A DNA stretch of 64,000 bases from Blasia pusilla (taxonomy: Eukaryota; Marchantiophyta; Marchantiopsida; Blasiales). The notes below the pieces were generated by a model. That model was not told where the DNA came from, did not search any database, and worked only from the letters and a program-made list of their open reading frames with translations. Below, piece after piece: positions 12,890-24,211 of the stretch (position 1 is the stretch's first letter; every line of letters begins with the position of its first letter). The stretch lies in the NCBI GenBank assembly GCA_050084515.1, contig CM114273.1:28954001-29018000 (forward strand), given 5' to 3'. The translations under genes and the position numbers were made by a program.

Positions 12890-14110
12890 CTAGGTCTCAA
12901 AATACTTGAGTGATATATTATCGGTGAATACTCGAGTCTGTGGAGCCCTAGATAATGCCGCCACTTCCTCAAGCAATGTACCACCGTGAACAACTCTTTC
13001 TCGTGAGTAGGCCATCTCCTTTCGTGTCGCTAAGCTTCTTGCTCTCATATGCCACCGGTCTCCTTCTTGCACCAACATTCCTGCAACCGCGAAATCACTA
13101 GCATCGGTATGCACTTCGAACGGTTTGTCAAACTCCGGCAGCTTTAACACCTTTGGTTCTGCGATAGAATCTCGCTTCACTCGGTTGAATGCCTCATTAA
13201 CTTCCTGGGTCCAAGTCGTGTTGGCAAACTTTGCCGTCCAATCCGTGAGAGGTCTCACAATTCCCGAAAAGTTTTTCACATAAGTACGATAAAATTGCAC
13301 CGCACCTATGAACCTCCTCATCCCCTTTACAGTGGATGGGGTTCCCCCGGAAATAGCCTTTACCTTTTCCTTATGCGGGTCGACGCCATCAAGACTAGAC
13401 CGACCACGTGACCCAAGAATTTGATCTTACTCAAACCAAATTCGCTCTTCTCTACATTCGCATACTGGTGATTTGCCCTTAGCTTAGACAAGACCGCTCT
13501 CACATGTCGAACGTGCTCCTCTAGTGACTTGAATAGATAAGTATATCATCGATATAGATGATAACATACTCATCCATTTCCTTGTGAAAAATGGAGTTCA
13601 TCAATGTCGTGAACGTCGGAGGCGCGTTACATAGACCGAAAGGCATCACTACAAACTCAAAGGAACCGTATCTCGCCCTTGCACGCAATCTTCTCCACAT
13701 CTCGCCTCGGCAATCCGAACTGGTAATATCGACTTCAAGTCAATCCTACTGAAATATCTACTTTGCCGACCTATCAAAGAGATCATCTATCCTTGGAAGA
13801 GGATAATTTTTCCGAACCGTCACTTTGTTTAGTGCACGGTAATCAACACACAGCCTCATCTTTCCATCCTTCTTCTTTACAAAGAGAACAGGTGCTCCAT
13901 AAGGTGACTTGCTAGTCCTAATGTAACCCTTTTCCAAGAGCTCTTAATAGCTTTTTTCAACTCAAGAAGTTCCTCCCTGATTCAATCTATATGGTGCTTT
14001 TGAAGGCGGTTGGGAACCGGGTATGATCTCTATCTTATGATCTACGGCTCTATGCGGCGGGAATTCAGTCGGAAGCTCATTTGTCAAGACATCCTCAAAC
14101 TCCTTGACCA
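12890..14110 (-). pseudogene. pol: Gypsy reverse transcriptase and RNase H
   Basis: Copies element RNA into DNA and removes the RNA. On the minus strand [15 protein letters not shown] and [12 protein letters not shown] are readable at about 13800-13915, and the catalytic YIDD at about 13530-13565, in changing frames. The longest uninterrupted piece is 12890-13321: LRRFIGAVQFYR-like start (here MRRFIGAVQFYR), then FEVHTDASDFAVAG of RNase H and a TDN near the end. Several frameshifts between 13320 and 14110 make it inactive. Confidence 0.85.
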
Positions 14111-14452
14111 CTTCCTGAAGTGGTTCAGGACTCCCCTTGAAGCAGCGTCACGATCTCTGCGATATCGCTTGTAGCCTCCTCCACTTGTCTCATCAAGCAA
14201 AGAAATCCATCCTCCAACTCAGTCATGCTCCTCCTTGTGATCGAGTTCACCAACTCCATCTTCGCTGGAACCTCACGGACCAACCGCACCTGTAACCGTT
14301 TGCCTTTTAGCAAGACGCTCAACCTCAATGGTCGGGGCGTCTTAACTCCACCTCATACGCATCTAGGAATGTATTCCCCAAAACTCCGTCAATGCCGTCC
14401 ATTTCGCATCAAATGAAATTCTCCTTCAACTCGAATACCCCGCATCCTCTTG

Positions 14453-14695
14453 TCAAACCCAAGACCAAATCGAAGTCCGATGAGACTTGCCTCCTACAAA
14501 TCCCACTCGAATGGGCTCGTCCGCCTTAGAGGTAGACAGCCCCAGTTCCTTCACGATTCTCGGGCTTAGGAAGGAGTGCGAAGCACCTGTATCCACGAGC
14601 AACAACACATCGCGATCAGCAATCTTGGATCTTAGGTACACCAAATTGTGCGTCCTCTTGGTGACTTGAAGGGACGTCTCCATATCGCCCGCCAA
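14453..14695 (-). pseudogene. Gypsy aspartic protease
   Basis: Processes the gag-pol polyprotein. The active-site motif LLVDTGASHSFLS is clear, with the flap-side IRVGFVGG about 30 residues later. It lies between the degenerate zinc knuckle and reverse transcriptase, as expected. The frame ends shortly after, so the pol reading frame is interrupted. Confidence 0.88.
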
Positions 14696-14771
14696 CAGAT
14701 GCTTAGCGAAAACGCAATCATACTCCCATTACTAACCTTCGGTTTGAACACCCTTTCGGCGAAGTGCCCGG

Positions 14772-15706
14772 TTATACAGTTGTAGCATACGACCTTGCCG
14801 TTCCTCGTCTTTGAGTGTTGTCCTCCTTTCGGCTTCGTATGAAGTTCCACTCATTTTGCTGCCGGGGCAGACGACTCTCCTGGTTCGTGCTGGCCCCCAC
14901 TCCAGCCTCTTTTGAACGCCTCCTTATTTTTCGACTTCTTCGAAAAAATTTTGACTCGAAGGGTTTCTGGGTTTGGACCTCATCGTCCCCAATCCGCTCC
15001 GCTAGCTTTAGAAGGTCCGCGCAGGTCTCTGGCAACGTCGGCATTCGGTAAAGGGCCTTCTCAGCGCTCGGCTTGAGTCCATTAATGAAGATAGCCTTCT
15101 TCGCGTGCTCATCCATCTTCGGACCAGAAGTCAGTTTCGCACTAAACTCCCTCACATACGCGCTTAAGGAACCACTCTGCCGCATCCGCACGCATTCCAC
15201 CGTGTCACGCAACCCTTGGTACTCCGGAGTGAACCGATCCCCAATCAACTCCTTGAACTCCTCCCAACTCAGAGGTGACTCACCGCCCAGATATTCCTCT
15301 CGTTGAGCGGTCCACCATTGTAGAGCATGATCCTTCATGAAAGTAACGGCTACCGTCACCTTGTCTGCTCATGACCTTCTCGCGCCTCGAAATGCAGATT
15401 CGATTCCGTAAGGAAATCCTTCACTTTCATGGCGCCCACTCCAATAAATGGCGTGGCGGCAGGTTTGTTTGCAGAGCTTTTGCCACTTTTCGGGTTTCGA
15501 GTGGCCTCTAACTCGGCAATCCGCTTGCTTTTTTGGGACATCTGCTCCACAACACCTTCAACAAGTCCAACGTCTGGCTCGACTCCGTCCTTTCCCGAGT
15601 TTGGGCCCATGCCCCGCTGGAAGGAGTCGCCAATGGGGGACGTCCTCACGATCGGGCGTTCGGCTCTTGGGAGTCTCCGACTCTCTATAGCTTCACGGTC
15701 CGGCAT
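14772..15706 (-). pseudogene. gag: Gypsy gag
   Basis: Capsid protein of the retrotransposon. The N-terminal part is a 116-codon frame at 15356-15706. The capsid core at 14772-15359 contains HALQWWTAQREEY and SAYVREFSAKL, typical of the plant Ty3 gag domain, followed by a basic tail (RRSRKIRRRSK). The two pieces lie in different frames, so a frameshift separates them near 15360. The nucleocapsid knuckle follows in another frame near 14790 as CYNCITGHFAERVF, where the final Cys of the CCHC motif is lost. The gene is therefore inactive as read. Confidence 0.88.
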
Positions 15707-15905
15707 TGGTTCTCTCTCGATTCACGCCGCTTGATTCGGCGCTTCTTGGGTTGTTTCTCCTCGATCGCCATCTCCAAGCCAACTCACTTAGATCTCCTCC
15801 TCGTTTCTTGCCTCCCTCCTCGGCGCCCGAGTCTAGCCGCTACCTTGAAATTTCCCAAGCGTCCGGCTGATCCCACGACCCCAAGTTCTCGCTCATCAAG
15901 GATAA

Positions 15906-15916
15906 GCTCGATACCA
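15906..15916 (-). other. Primer binding site of the gypsy element
   Basis: Minus strand reads TGGTATCGAGC two bases inside the 5' LTR. This is one deletion away from the TGGTATCAGAGC complement of plant initiator tRNA-Met. Confidence 0.8.
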
Positions 15917-15918
15917 CT

Positions 15919-16916
15919 TGTCGCGCCCCTACTCTCCTTGAACGTCAATCTTTAGTGTTGCGGAAGCGTGCGTTGATGAGGTCATTTAACTCATCGCCGA
16001 TCTGCACCCAAACACGCACTCGTTAGTCGGGTTTGGCCAACCGGCGTTCAACCCACCGAGTCCTAAACTCGGCGTCTCATCAAGCTCAACCTTCCTTAGT
16101 TCCAAGCTCCCAACACATGGCAAGTCCTTCAAGACTTGGAACAGACTTCCTGGTTAGTCCAGGGATCTGAAACGGCACTTGCACGCCTAGCGATCCCAAC
16201 TGTTCAACGGCCTCGTGTGAGTTCCGAACCGAGACCCAAGTAATTGAGTCGCGGCGTGAAATCCAAGAGGGATGTCTACAATCGCCTCAATGGACTTGGT
16301 GCAGGTTTTCCAACCCAACGCCCAACCTCGCGTTCCGTTCCATGCCCTTGAGCCGCCCCGCGGCGCCCAAAGTGGGGTTTGGGTTCCAAGCACTCTCGGA
16401 GACCTTCCCCCTTACTAGTACTTCTGGGGTTCTCCAATAACCCCTCCCCTTTGGGAAAAGAGGTTCGGGCCCTTCATTGTGGCCCTCAACCCGACTCCAC
16501 TTACAGTCGTTTTCGGGTCGTATCTCGGCCGCTGTTTATGCGTTTGCAGCGATCTTTGGTGTGTTTGAACCGGCTCTTCATAAGCTTTCCAACGCACTCT
16601 TATTTGCTCCAAACGCATCTCGGCGCTAAAAGTTCTGGCCATAAATACAGTCGGAAACTCTCAAACGCAAGTGGCGTTCCAAATCCGGATCTTTCCTTTG
16701 GCAACCCACTTCCTAGACTCGACTTCTTTCAAGTCTCATTCCGCGTTTGGTCCAGGTTTCTGAGTTGCGACCATCACATCTGAAACGCGACTTCTCGCTC
16801 GCGTCTCGTCTCTTGTCTCCTCTTTGAGACAACTCCAACGCGCAAACCATCTTAGCGTGAGCCCGCTATGGTCCGATGTTCCGCTTGGCACTTGTTTGGT
16901 CATGAGGGTCGCGACA
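15919..16916 (-). repeat. 5' LTR of the gypsy element
   Basis: 998 bp, nearly identical to 9589-10589. Differences cluster, for example near 15975-15985, 16350-16365 and 16865. It is followed on the plus strand by the GATTA target duplication. Confidence 0.93.
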
Positions 16917-16921
16917 GATTA

Positions 16922-19019
16922 TTGGATGGGCAAATGAAAAACATGCATATGAAGAGAGTGGGGGTCGAGAAGACGGCCCTACTGATCCCTACAAGAGAAC
17001 TGGGGTGAAAAGGATGAGTATACTATATTCGTTGCCATATTGGCGAGTATCCTGCTCCTTCTCTGTATTATCCATTCTTTATGTTATGAAATAGTGGCTA
17101 TAGAGGAGGATAGCTTTTGTTTTATTTGATTGTGGATATTAGCTATCATGTTGAAGTTGTGAGATGTCCATGCTTCCTTGACGATACAATCAGAATTTTC
17201 TTATACGCCATACGTTAAATGTAATGCACGTTGAGAAGAATATCGTTGAGAATCTAGTCAAGACCTTATTTGGAGTGAAAGATCTTTGTGAAAGTAAGGA
17301 GAGATCTGGAGGCCCGTGGGATTCGATCCCATTTGTGGTTGCAACCCCATCCTAGTAAACCCCAAGTTTTGCTTAAACCAGTTTCCGATTATTGTCTATC
17401 TCCCCGTGACTTGAACACTTTCCTTTCGAGGATTCAAAACTTGAAAGTGCCATCTGGATATTGTGGAGAACTCTCCAAGCATGTGGTTAATCGAAAATTG
17501 GGCAATATGAAATCACATGATTACCATGTCTTCATTCAGCAAGTCCTTCCTTATTGCATCCGTGGTCTTCTGAAGGACCACGTGAGAATAGTGGTTATTA
17601 GATTATCCGGCATTTTTAGTATGGTGTGTACAAAGGTATATGATCCAGCTTTATTTGACAAACTCTTGGAAGAGACTGCCATAACCCTTTGTCTATTTGA
17701 AATGCATTTCCCTCCATCTTTCTTCGACGTGATGACACATTTGTTGATTCATGTCGTAGAAGAATTGGACATGTGTGGGCCAGTAGCATGTCGATGGATG
17801 TATCCAATGGAGCGATATATGGGGTACATGAAGAAATATGTACGGTCTAAAGCTAGACCAGAGGAGTGTATGGCAGAAGGGTATGTGAAGGACGAGGCAT
17901 TAGGGTTTGTGATTGAGTATATGAAAAGGTTTGAAGACGTGCGGACGCGAGTGTGGGATGATGGGGAGGAAGAGGGGGTCGTTGGTGAGGAGCTAGAAGG
18001 TGCGGGCACTCCTGTACGACTTTCGCGAGAAATGATCAACTTAGCACATCATTATGTGTTGCATAATACAGAGATCATGGTTGATTGGCAAAGGTAAAAC
18101 TCTCCAATATATGCTTTCCAAGGTTATAGTCATGTGAATTACGGTTCGGACTCTCAAAGTGTATATTATTTTGGTATTGACACATTAAATACAAAAGAAT
18201 GTACTAATACCATTAACATTGTTATTGAACAGGAAATATCAGTCATGTTCGAGAGACATTCCTTTCGAGAAGTGGATTCGCCTTGCCATTACACAGGATG
18301 CAATTGACAACTCAAAAGATCCTGATGCTCACCTACTATCGTTAACTATACCTCCTAATAGTAGGCCATTGTCATTCAAGAGTATGAAAGCCTACGGAAA
18401 CCACCTCAGGGTAGAAGGGCCAAGTGGTGCAACACCCTTCTCCACTTATGATAGTGGAATAGGTGCAGTATTTGTTGATGAAAAAAGTTCCAACCAGAAT
18501 TGTCTATACTCATACATTGGGATGTTGGTTGATATTCTCTTACTTGATTATGGGGTTGTAGAACAACCCATAATACTAATGCGAGGGCGGTGGGTTAAAG
18601 CATATTGGGATTCAAGAGTAGGATCCATGAAATTAGATAAGGAGGGTTTTCTGTTGGCCAACTTGAGGTCATGCGAGCCATTAGATCACCAGCCATTTTT
18701 TTTCCCATCACAAGTGCAACAAGTGTTTTATGGAGATGTCGATGAGGGTGGAGGATGGAAAGTGGTAATGAGGAAGGAAGCTAGAGCTCGGAGAGTTTAT
18801 TTTGATGACTTAGAGTCGCTAGATGGAGCTTGTAATGTTTTGCCCACCATCCATGCCACATGCATGGAACCAGGGAATCTACCAGATGCAAGTACCTTAG
18901 GAGCTAGAGTCCTAAGTGATGCAGAGATGGAAACTGCTAGAGTGGATGTGCAACATGTGCCAATAATCCATGTATGCGATATGATAGAAGATGTTGATTC
19001 AGACTCTAATAACTCGTAA
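16922..19019 (+). pseudogene. tnp2: CACTA tnp2 transposase, 3' part (DUF4218 and DUF4216)
   Basis: Continues the transposase after the gypsy insertion. A short exon ends in YSLPYW near 17031. A probable intron follows to about 17207, then RHTLNVMHVEKN, the conserved tnp2 block with Asn in place of the usual Asp. A one-base shift near 17285 leads into the 269-codon frame 17288-18097 with LEARGIRSHLWLQPHPSKPQ and the DUF4218 motifs LPPSFFDVMTHLLIH-like (here FPPSFFDVMTHLLIH) and RWMYPMERYMGYMK. A GT-AG intron (18095-18231) joins Q-R-K in frame to the DUF4216 exon, which ends at TAA 19017-19019. This half is far better preserved than the 5' half. Confidence 0.88.
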
Positions 19020-19255
19020 TCATATTAGATTAATTCATAGTTGTTTCTTTGGTACTCATCATTGTGTTTTTTTTTGGTATGATTCAAATAATTGACTTTT
19101 GTTACGAGGATGTAAGTGAATTCTGGTGTTGTTGGGCATAATGGAATGAAACTCTACGGCAACAAGTAGAACTCTCGAATTGCCGTCAAGTTAGGTGTTA
19201 TTCTTGCTAACTTCTCGCTCTGAGGGAGGGAGGCGCTTGGAACGGTGTACCTGAT

Positions 19256-22200
19256 ATGACTGAAGAGAACGTGGAATCCAATCAGAGTTCATCTTGGGAT
19301 GGTATAGATAATGTTCAACAAAGTCCTAATCCATACGAAGAAGAAAGGAATCGTAGAGTGAAAGAGAGAAAGGCCAAAGAGGCGGAGTTGTTTGGTGGGT
19401 TGAAGGATTGGTAAGTATGATCTTGGATAATCTTTTTCTTTTGCTTTATTTGGTGAAGTGTATCATGTTCATATAGTGGTTGTACATTAGAAAATATGAC
19501 AGAATTTTTGTGATCATATTTTGAAGGTTTGTTGCTCCAAGGGTTGTGAAGGAGCGCAAGCCTTTGCCATTTTGGAATCCTTCCTTCCACAAAGACGACT
19601 TACGTTTGGAGGAGAAGGCCACTAACCAAAGTGTAATCCCGAGGAGATTCGAAAAGATTGTTCAGATAGTGATTCCAAAGACCCCTATTATAATCCACTC
19701 CTTGAGATGGACTTCTTGGGATCAAGAGGATGACGACTTTGTGGTGGAGGATGGGAGGGTACTTTCTCTTCACATCTTGTTGTTTTGCTACTCTCTTCAG
19801 ATTTCAGAATTATGACGATGTGTTAACTCACAACAAAATGTACATTTTGAAGGAGCGTCAATCGAACCATCCAAACAAGCAAAGGAGCGTCCAATCAAAC
19901 CATCCAAACAAGGAAGTGTACGAAATTCCACCAATACAAACGATGCGGTAATATAATTGTAGATATGGAGGAATATTCAACTATCTCTATATGTATGATT
20001 GGTATGTAATAAATTGAGTGGTAGAAACCTGTATTATGACTTCACTAATCTTTGCTCATCAAATGGTCTCTAGTTTAGTTTATTCACCCATTTACTTGCA
20101 TGTGCAGCCCATGGATGGAACTCCATCACAACCCATAATGCCTTCGCAAGCATATCCCCCTCATCCACCCCCATGGACACAGAGCCAGATGCCGTGGTGG
20201 GTACCAATGATGATGCAATCACCGATGGGTTATGAAAGTCAATTTCAGCCACCATGGACCAATGGAGCTCAATCATCCATGAACATCCCACCCCCATGGG
20301 TAAGTAGGCTTACTATTATGTTCTTTCTTGTTTTGCACACGGGAATTCAATTAATTGGAAGTCTAACTAGCTAATTGTATTTCTTTTGTGGACACAAGGG
20401 ACATGGGCCATCCCAACCGCTGCCCCCAACATCATTGGTACCTCCATTGGCCAACGGGAATACGGATGATGAATTATACCGTAGTAGGTCTCAATCTTGC
20501 ACAACACCAAGCCCATCAGAAAATTTGACCCCGCAAGCAAGTGCATCTAAAGGTGACTTCTCACTTGGTTCCGAGTTTGCAAATTTATACTAAAATAGGT
20601 TGTTGTATTATGAAAGGTGTGAAATTGTTACTAGTATAAGTTGGTCTTATAGTTAATATAGTTCAACATAATTATGATTTGGTGAGTTTATAATTGTCGG
20701 CCCTACATTTTTTATATCTGAGAATTGGGATGGTGGTATATTTGTAGGAGAACGGAAGAGTCGCACAAAGCGTGATTTGTGGACTCGTGATGTCTCCATT
20801 AGGAAGGAGCAAAACTTAAAACCTAGATGTGAGCTCATGCCAAATGGTATTCCGTCGCCTAGAGTTCCTGGTTATGAGCCTTGGCTAAATGAATTGAAGG
20901 TATGGGTGATGAGGTACTTGGACTTATCATGCATTGAGATTGGTAAACAGAATTCTATCAGCATGGCTGCTGTTCCGAATCACATCCTTGAGGCATACAC
21001 ATATGTGGGTGCATCATCTCTTTCGCTTGATTTTATGAAGAAAAAAATAGCACAACTATTGAAAACCGAGCGATCCAATGTCAAGAACTATTGGACATTA
21101 CATGGGGCTCATCGAGCAGTCCCATGTCACCCTGATACGAATGAGGAGTCATGGAATCGATTAGTAGATTATTGGCTCTCCGAGGAAGGCAAAATGAAGG
21201 CAGAAAAGATGGCTCGAGCAAGGGCCAAGATCCAGACTTTAAATTTCTCCGGCCGTGCAGGTTTAGATGGACTTGATGTAAGTCATCTTGGCATTCCCTA
21301 GTTTTCTTGCTAAAGTTATATAATGGTAGAAAACTTCCATTATTGCTTCATTTCCATATTTGCAATGAATCCTTTCACATGCATGAATTTCATAATTTAT
21401 GTATTTAAGGAGCATGTGCAGGTGCAACAACGTACCTCAAAGGAGTCCTTGGGCACGGGGCTAGAATATACGGAGAGAAGCGAGTTGACTAAGCAACCAG
21501 GTTTCACACAATTGAGTTCATCGGTAAATGTAAATGCTTAACCCTTTTCTTACCCGTTGGCTTGACATGGCTAGTATTATGACCTTCATCTGATTGGGTC
21601 ATGGAGTTAATATCATATCCTTAATCATGTTGAATTATGGTGTTAGTATCATGATTGTATCTAAGTGTGTAATTGCAAAACCAGATTTTTTTGGTACCTA
21701 ATTGATCGTTGGATTATATATGCAGAGTGTGGAATCTAGAGTCACTATTCAATTGGAAGAAGTGGAAAAGAAGTGGAGCGCAGATTTGGATGATGTGAAG
21801 TTGCAGATGGAACGGCAGAACAAGGCATTAAGTGTACTCATGGAAATGGTGTCCAAACTTACTTCAAAGGATGTGTCTTCAACACCACACCAGATTTCTA
21901 GTTCCCCGCCATCCAATTCTCAACCATATGCAACAACAGATGAGAAGCTCACATCAGGTAGCCCATTCTCATTCTTCCGCCCTTGGTTTTCAATGGTTAT
22001 AACTACTTGTCCTTTCCAGCATGAGCATTTCACAACTGACTTTCTTTGTTTTGAGTAACTTACAGTCAGTGTTGAACCTATACCAACGTCTACAACCGGA
22101 CAATCAGGGAAGAGGAAGATCTCCACACAAAAAGAGGCAATGGCAACTACACAATCTGGTGGTAAGTAGAGAGTTTAGCTTTAGTACATGTAGGGTCTTA

Positions 22201-23103
22201 TAATATAATTACTTGTTGAAGTGAAGAATCTGGTTTTACAATTCATTTCTCAATACTTGGGTTGTTTGTTGAAGTTCCAGAACGGAGCAACAAGAGGAGA
22301 AGTTCCACAGAAAGTGCAGATGGTGATACTCGAATTACTCGTAAGTATGTCATCCTTGGCATAATGAATTTATCTGTGGCATAGTTTTCAAACTATCCAT
22401 GAAACAAAACTCATTTCTTCCTACAACCTTCAATGGACTTTGTCGTGCATAATGTGCAGAAAACATGAGTATGGATAGCCAAGCCAAATCATCACCATCC
22501 AAAAGATGTAAGTCTAGGCTACAACTGATGGTTTGAATGAGCAGAAAGTGAAATCAGATCAGGCCCATCTAAGAAAATAACTAAGGTAATTTATCTCATC
22601 TATAATGGCCTCTTCTATTCAAGGTTTATATGACGACACTGATAATTCTTGTTGTGGACAGTCAAATGGTCGTCTAGGACTTGTGAACTTTTCACGTCAT
22701 CTTCCGAAATGGGGATGGTCTTTCAAACAGGTATATCATAGCAGTTTTTTATTTTCAGATTAATGGTGCAAATGCATGTGGAAAGAATTTGAATTGGTAC
22801 TAACTAAATGCCTGTGTATTTTTTTAGCTACGAATTGGTGATCACGTATTACTCACCAAGCCAAAGTTGAGTAGGATGGTGCTTGGGTTAGGAGTTATAT
22901 CAAGTTTTGGTGGGAGAGACAAGTTCCATGCCAAAGACATCCCCTTAGGCGTGGTGAGGGTTGATCTAAACGAGGTGTTCGAACCAGAACATGCTTTGTG
23001 GATGCCGAATTTGATAGACGAACCTGCACAGGAAACATTTGGTGATGCTCTTGGTTCAAGCATGCTCTGGCCAGAGATGCATATGAGAAAGATGATTCAA
23101 TAG
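19256..23103 (+). CDS. CACTA TNPA-like accessory protein, about 11-12 exons
   Basis: Second gene of the CACTA element. In En/Spm the equivalent product binds subterminal repeats and assists transposition. The start is taken at ATG 19256; a clean splice 19410/19527 keeps the frame (K-D-W-F-V-A). Later exons encode a Pro/Met/Trp-rich stretch (20108-20300), then a Transposase_24-like region (20777-21301) with HPDTNEESWNRLVDYWLSEE and SGRAG. A charged coiled coil follows (LEEVEKKWSADLDDVKLQME, near 21740). Several tiny Lys/Ser exons come next, and then a last exon (22830-23103) resembling the TNP1/En/Spm domain: LRIGDHVLLTKPK, DIPLGVVRVDLNEV. Exon ends are read by eye and the joins near 19947/20108 are uncertain. 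No internal stop is needed. It looks like the only near-intact gene of the element. Confidence 0.7.
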
Positions 23104-23469
23104 AATAGTCTTTTCTTTTGGCACCCAACTATCTAAGGTGCAATAACTTTGTTTTCATGGATAACATAATCTCTTTTGCTCTTTCAAGATGAGATCATAA
23201 ACCCTATTATATTTGATATTTGTATTTTTATCTATTTTTGAATGATAACCCCATGTAATAATGATTAATTTTGTAATTTGGTGTATGGAAGCTACTCTTA
23301 AGTGACATTCCACCCCTCAAAATCTGTTTTCAAAAGAGGATTTCAATAATTCAGATCCATTCATTCTTGCACCGTTCAAAAGGCATAATAAATATTCCAA
23401 AATATCAAAAATTTATATTCCCACTAGTCATATCAATATAACTTGCACAGTACTCTTCAAAAACTAAAG

Positions 23470-24176
23470 TAGTAAGCTTCAAGTTCTCTCTAGTCATAAT
23501 TGTATGACTAGAGAGAATGACTGTTGCAATGGCTATATAATTTCCGCTACTCATATAGTCATATCTTCACGACTAAACCAGTTGTGTCCTCTTTTATAGT
23601 AGTCATGTAACTCTACTCTTCTAGTCATAGTACATGACTACATGAGTCCATACCAATATTTCAATAAAATAAAATGACTACATGAGTTGCCAATTATAAC
23701 TCAATGGAGTATACTTGGTGCATTTTGATAGGATATCCTGAAATTTTGCACACCAACCATGACTAAAGGAGTCTTTGGTGGTAACTAGAAAAATATACAT
23801 TAGTTTTGGCTAAAGCACCTAAATCTGTACTCCTCGGTAGGTTTATGCGACGCACAGAAGTACACATATAACTAGACGAGTCGTACTCAAGTCCACATCA
23901 TCAATGACATGTCACAACAATAGTCCATGTCATCAGTGACACATCACACTAAATAGTCCATGTCATTGATGATGTGTCATTATTCCACGTCATCTGAGTG
24001 ACGTGTTAGTCATGGCCTCATGACTACACCCTCTAGTCATATACCAACCTCCATCTAAGCTGACCATCCTAGTTAGCCTAGTCGCCAAACAAATATGACT
24101 TGGCTTTTGTGTCTAAAGTAGTCGTTAGTCATTGTTAGTCATGGTATGTAAAATATGACTCATATGAGTCATATAA
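23470..24176. repeat. Right subterminal repeat region of the CACTA element
   Basis: Dense TAGTCAT/ATGACTA copies occur in both orientations, matching the left end. Two long internal inverted repeats stand out: 23484-23498 with 23503-23517 (15 bp perfect, 4-nt loop), and 23894-23911 with 23959-23976 (18 bp perfect). The AT-rich stretch 23104-23470 just inside shows no gene. Confidence 0.75.
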
Positions 24177-24208
24177 CTTAGTCATAAAACCAGGGATTTC
24201 TTCTAGTG
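24177..24208 (-). repeat. CACTA right terminal inverted repeat
   Basis: Read on the minus strand it starts CACTAGAAGAAAT followed by CCCTGGTTTTATGACTA. It is followed by GAA at 24209-24211, matching the left flank. Confidence 0.93.
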
Positions 24209-24211
24209 GAA

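Larger units (their letters stand above)
9589..16916 (-). mobile_element. Ty3/gypsy chromovirus LTR retrotransposon, 7.3 kb, nested in tnp2
   Basis: Two ~1 kb LTRs (TGTCGCG...CGCGACA) flank a minus-strand gag-pol. The 5-bp target duplication GATTA is at 9584-9588 and 16917-16921. Domain order is gag, zinc knuckle, protease, reverse transcriptase, RNase H, integrase and chromodomain, the order of plant chromoviruses. A primer binding site like initiator tRNA-Met and a polypurine tract are in place. The LTRs differ by only about a dozen clustered changes by eye, yet pol has several frameshifts, so the copy was probably already defective when inserted. Confidence 0.95.
2789..24208 (+). mobile_element. 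CACTA (En/Spm) DNA transposon, 21.4 kb
   Basis: Both ends begin CACTAGAAGAAAT in inverted orientation. The 3-bp target duplication GAA is present at 2786-2788 and 24209-24211, the length expected for this superfamily. The element carries subterminal repeats rich in TAGTCAT/ATGACTA, a tnp2-DUF4218-DUF4216 transposase gene and a second gene with Transposase_24-like and TNP1-like domains. It sits inside the DDE gene that surrounds it. Deleting the element plus one GAA joins the host reading frame without a shift, which independently supports the boundaries. A gypsy element is nested at 9589-16916, so the CACTA itself is about 14 kb. The tnp2 gene is dead, so the element cannot move on its own unless transposase is supplied in trans. 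Confidence 0.95.
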
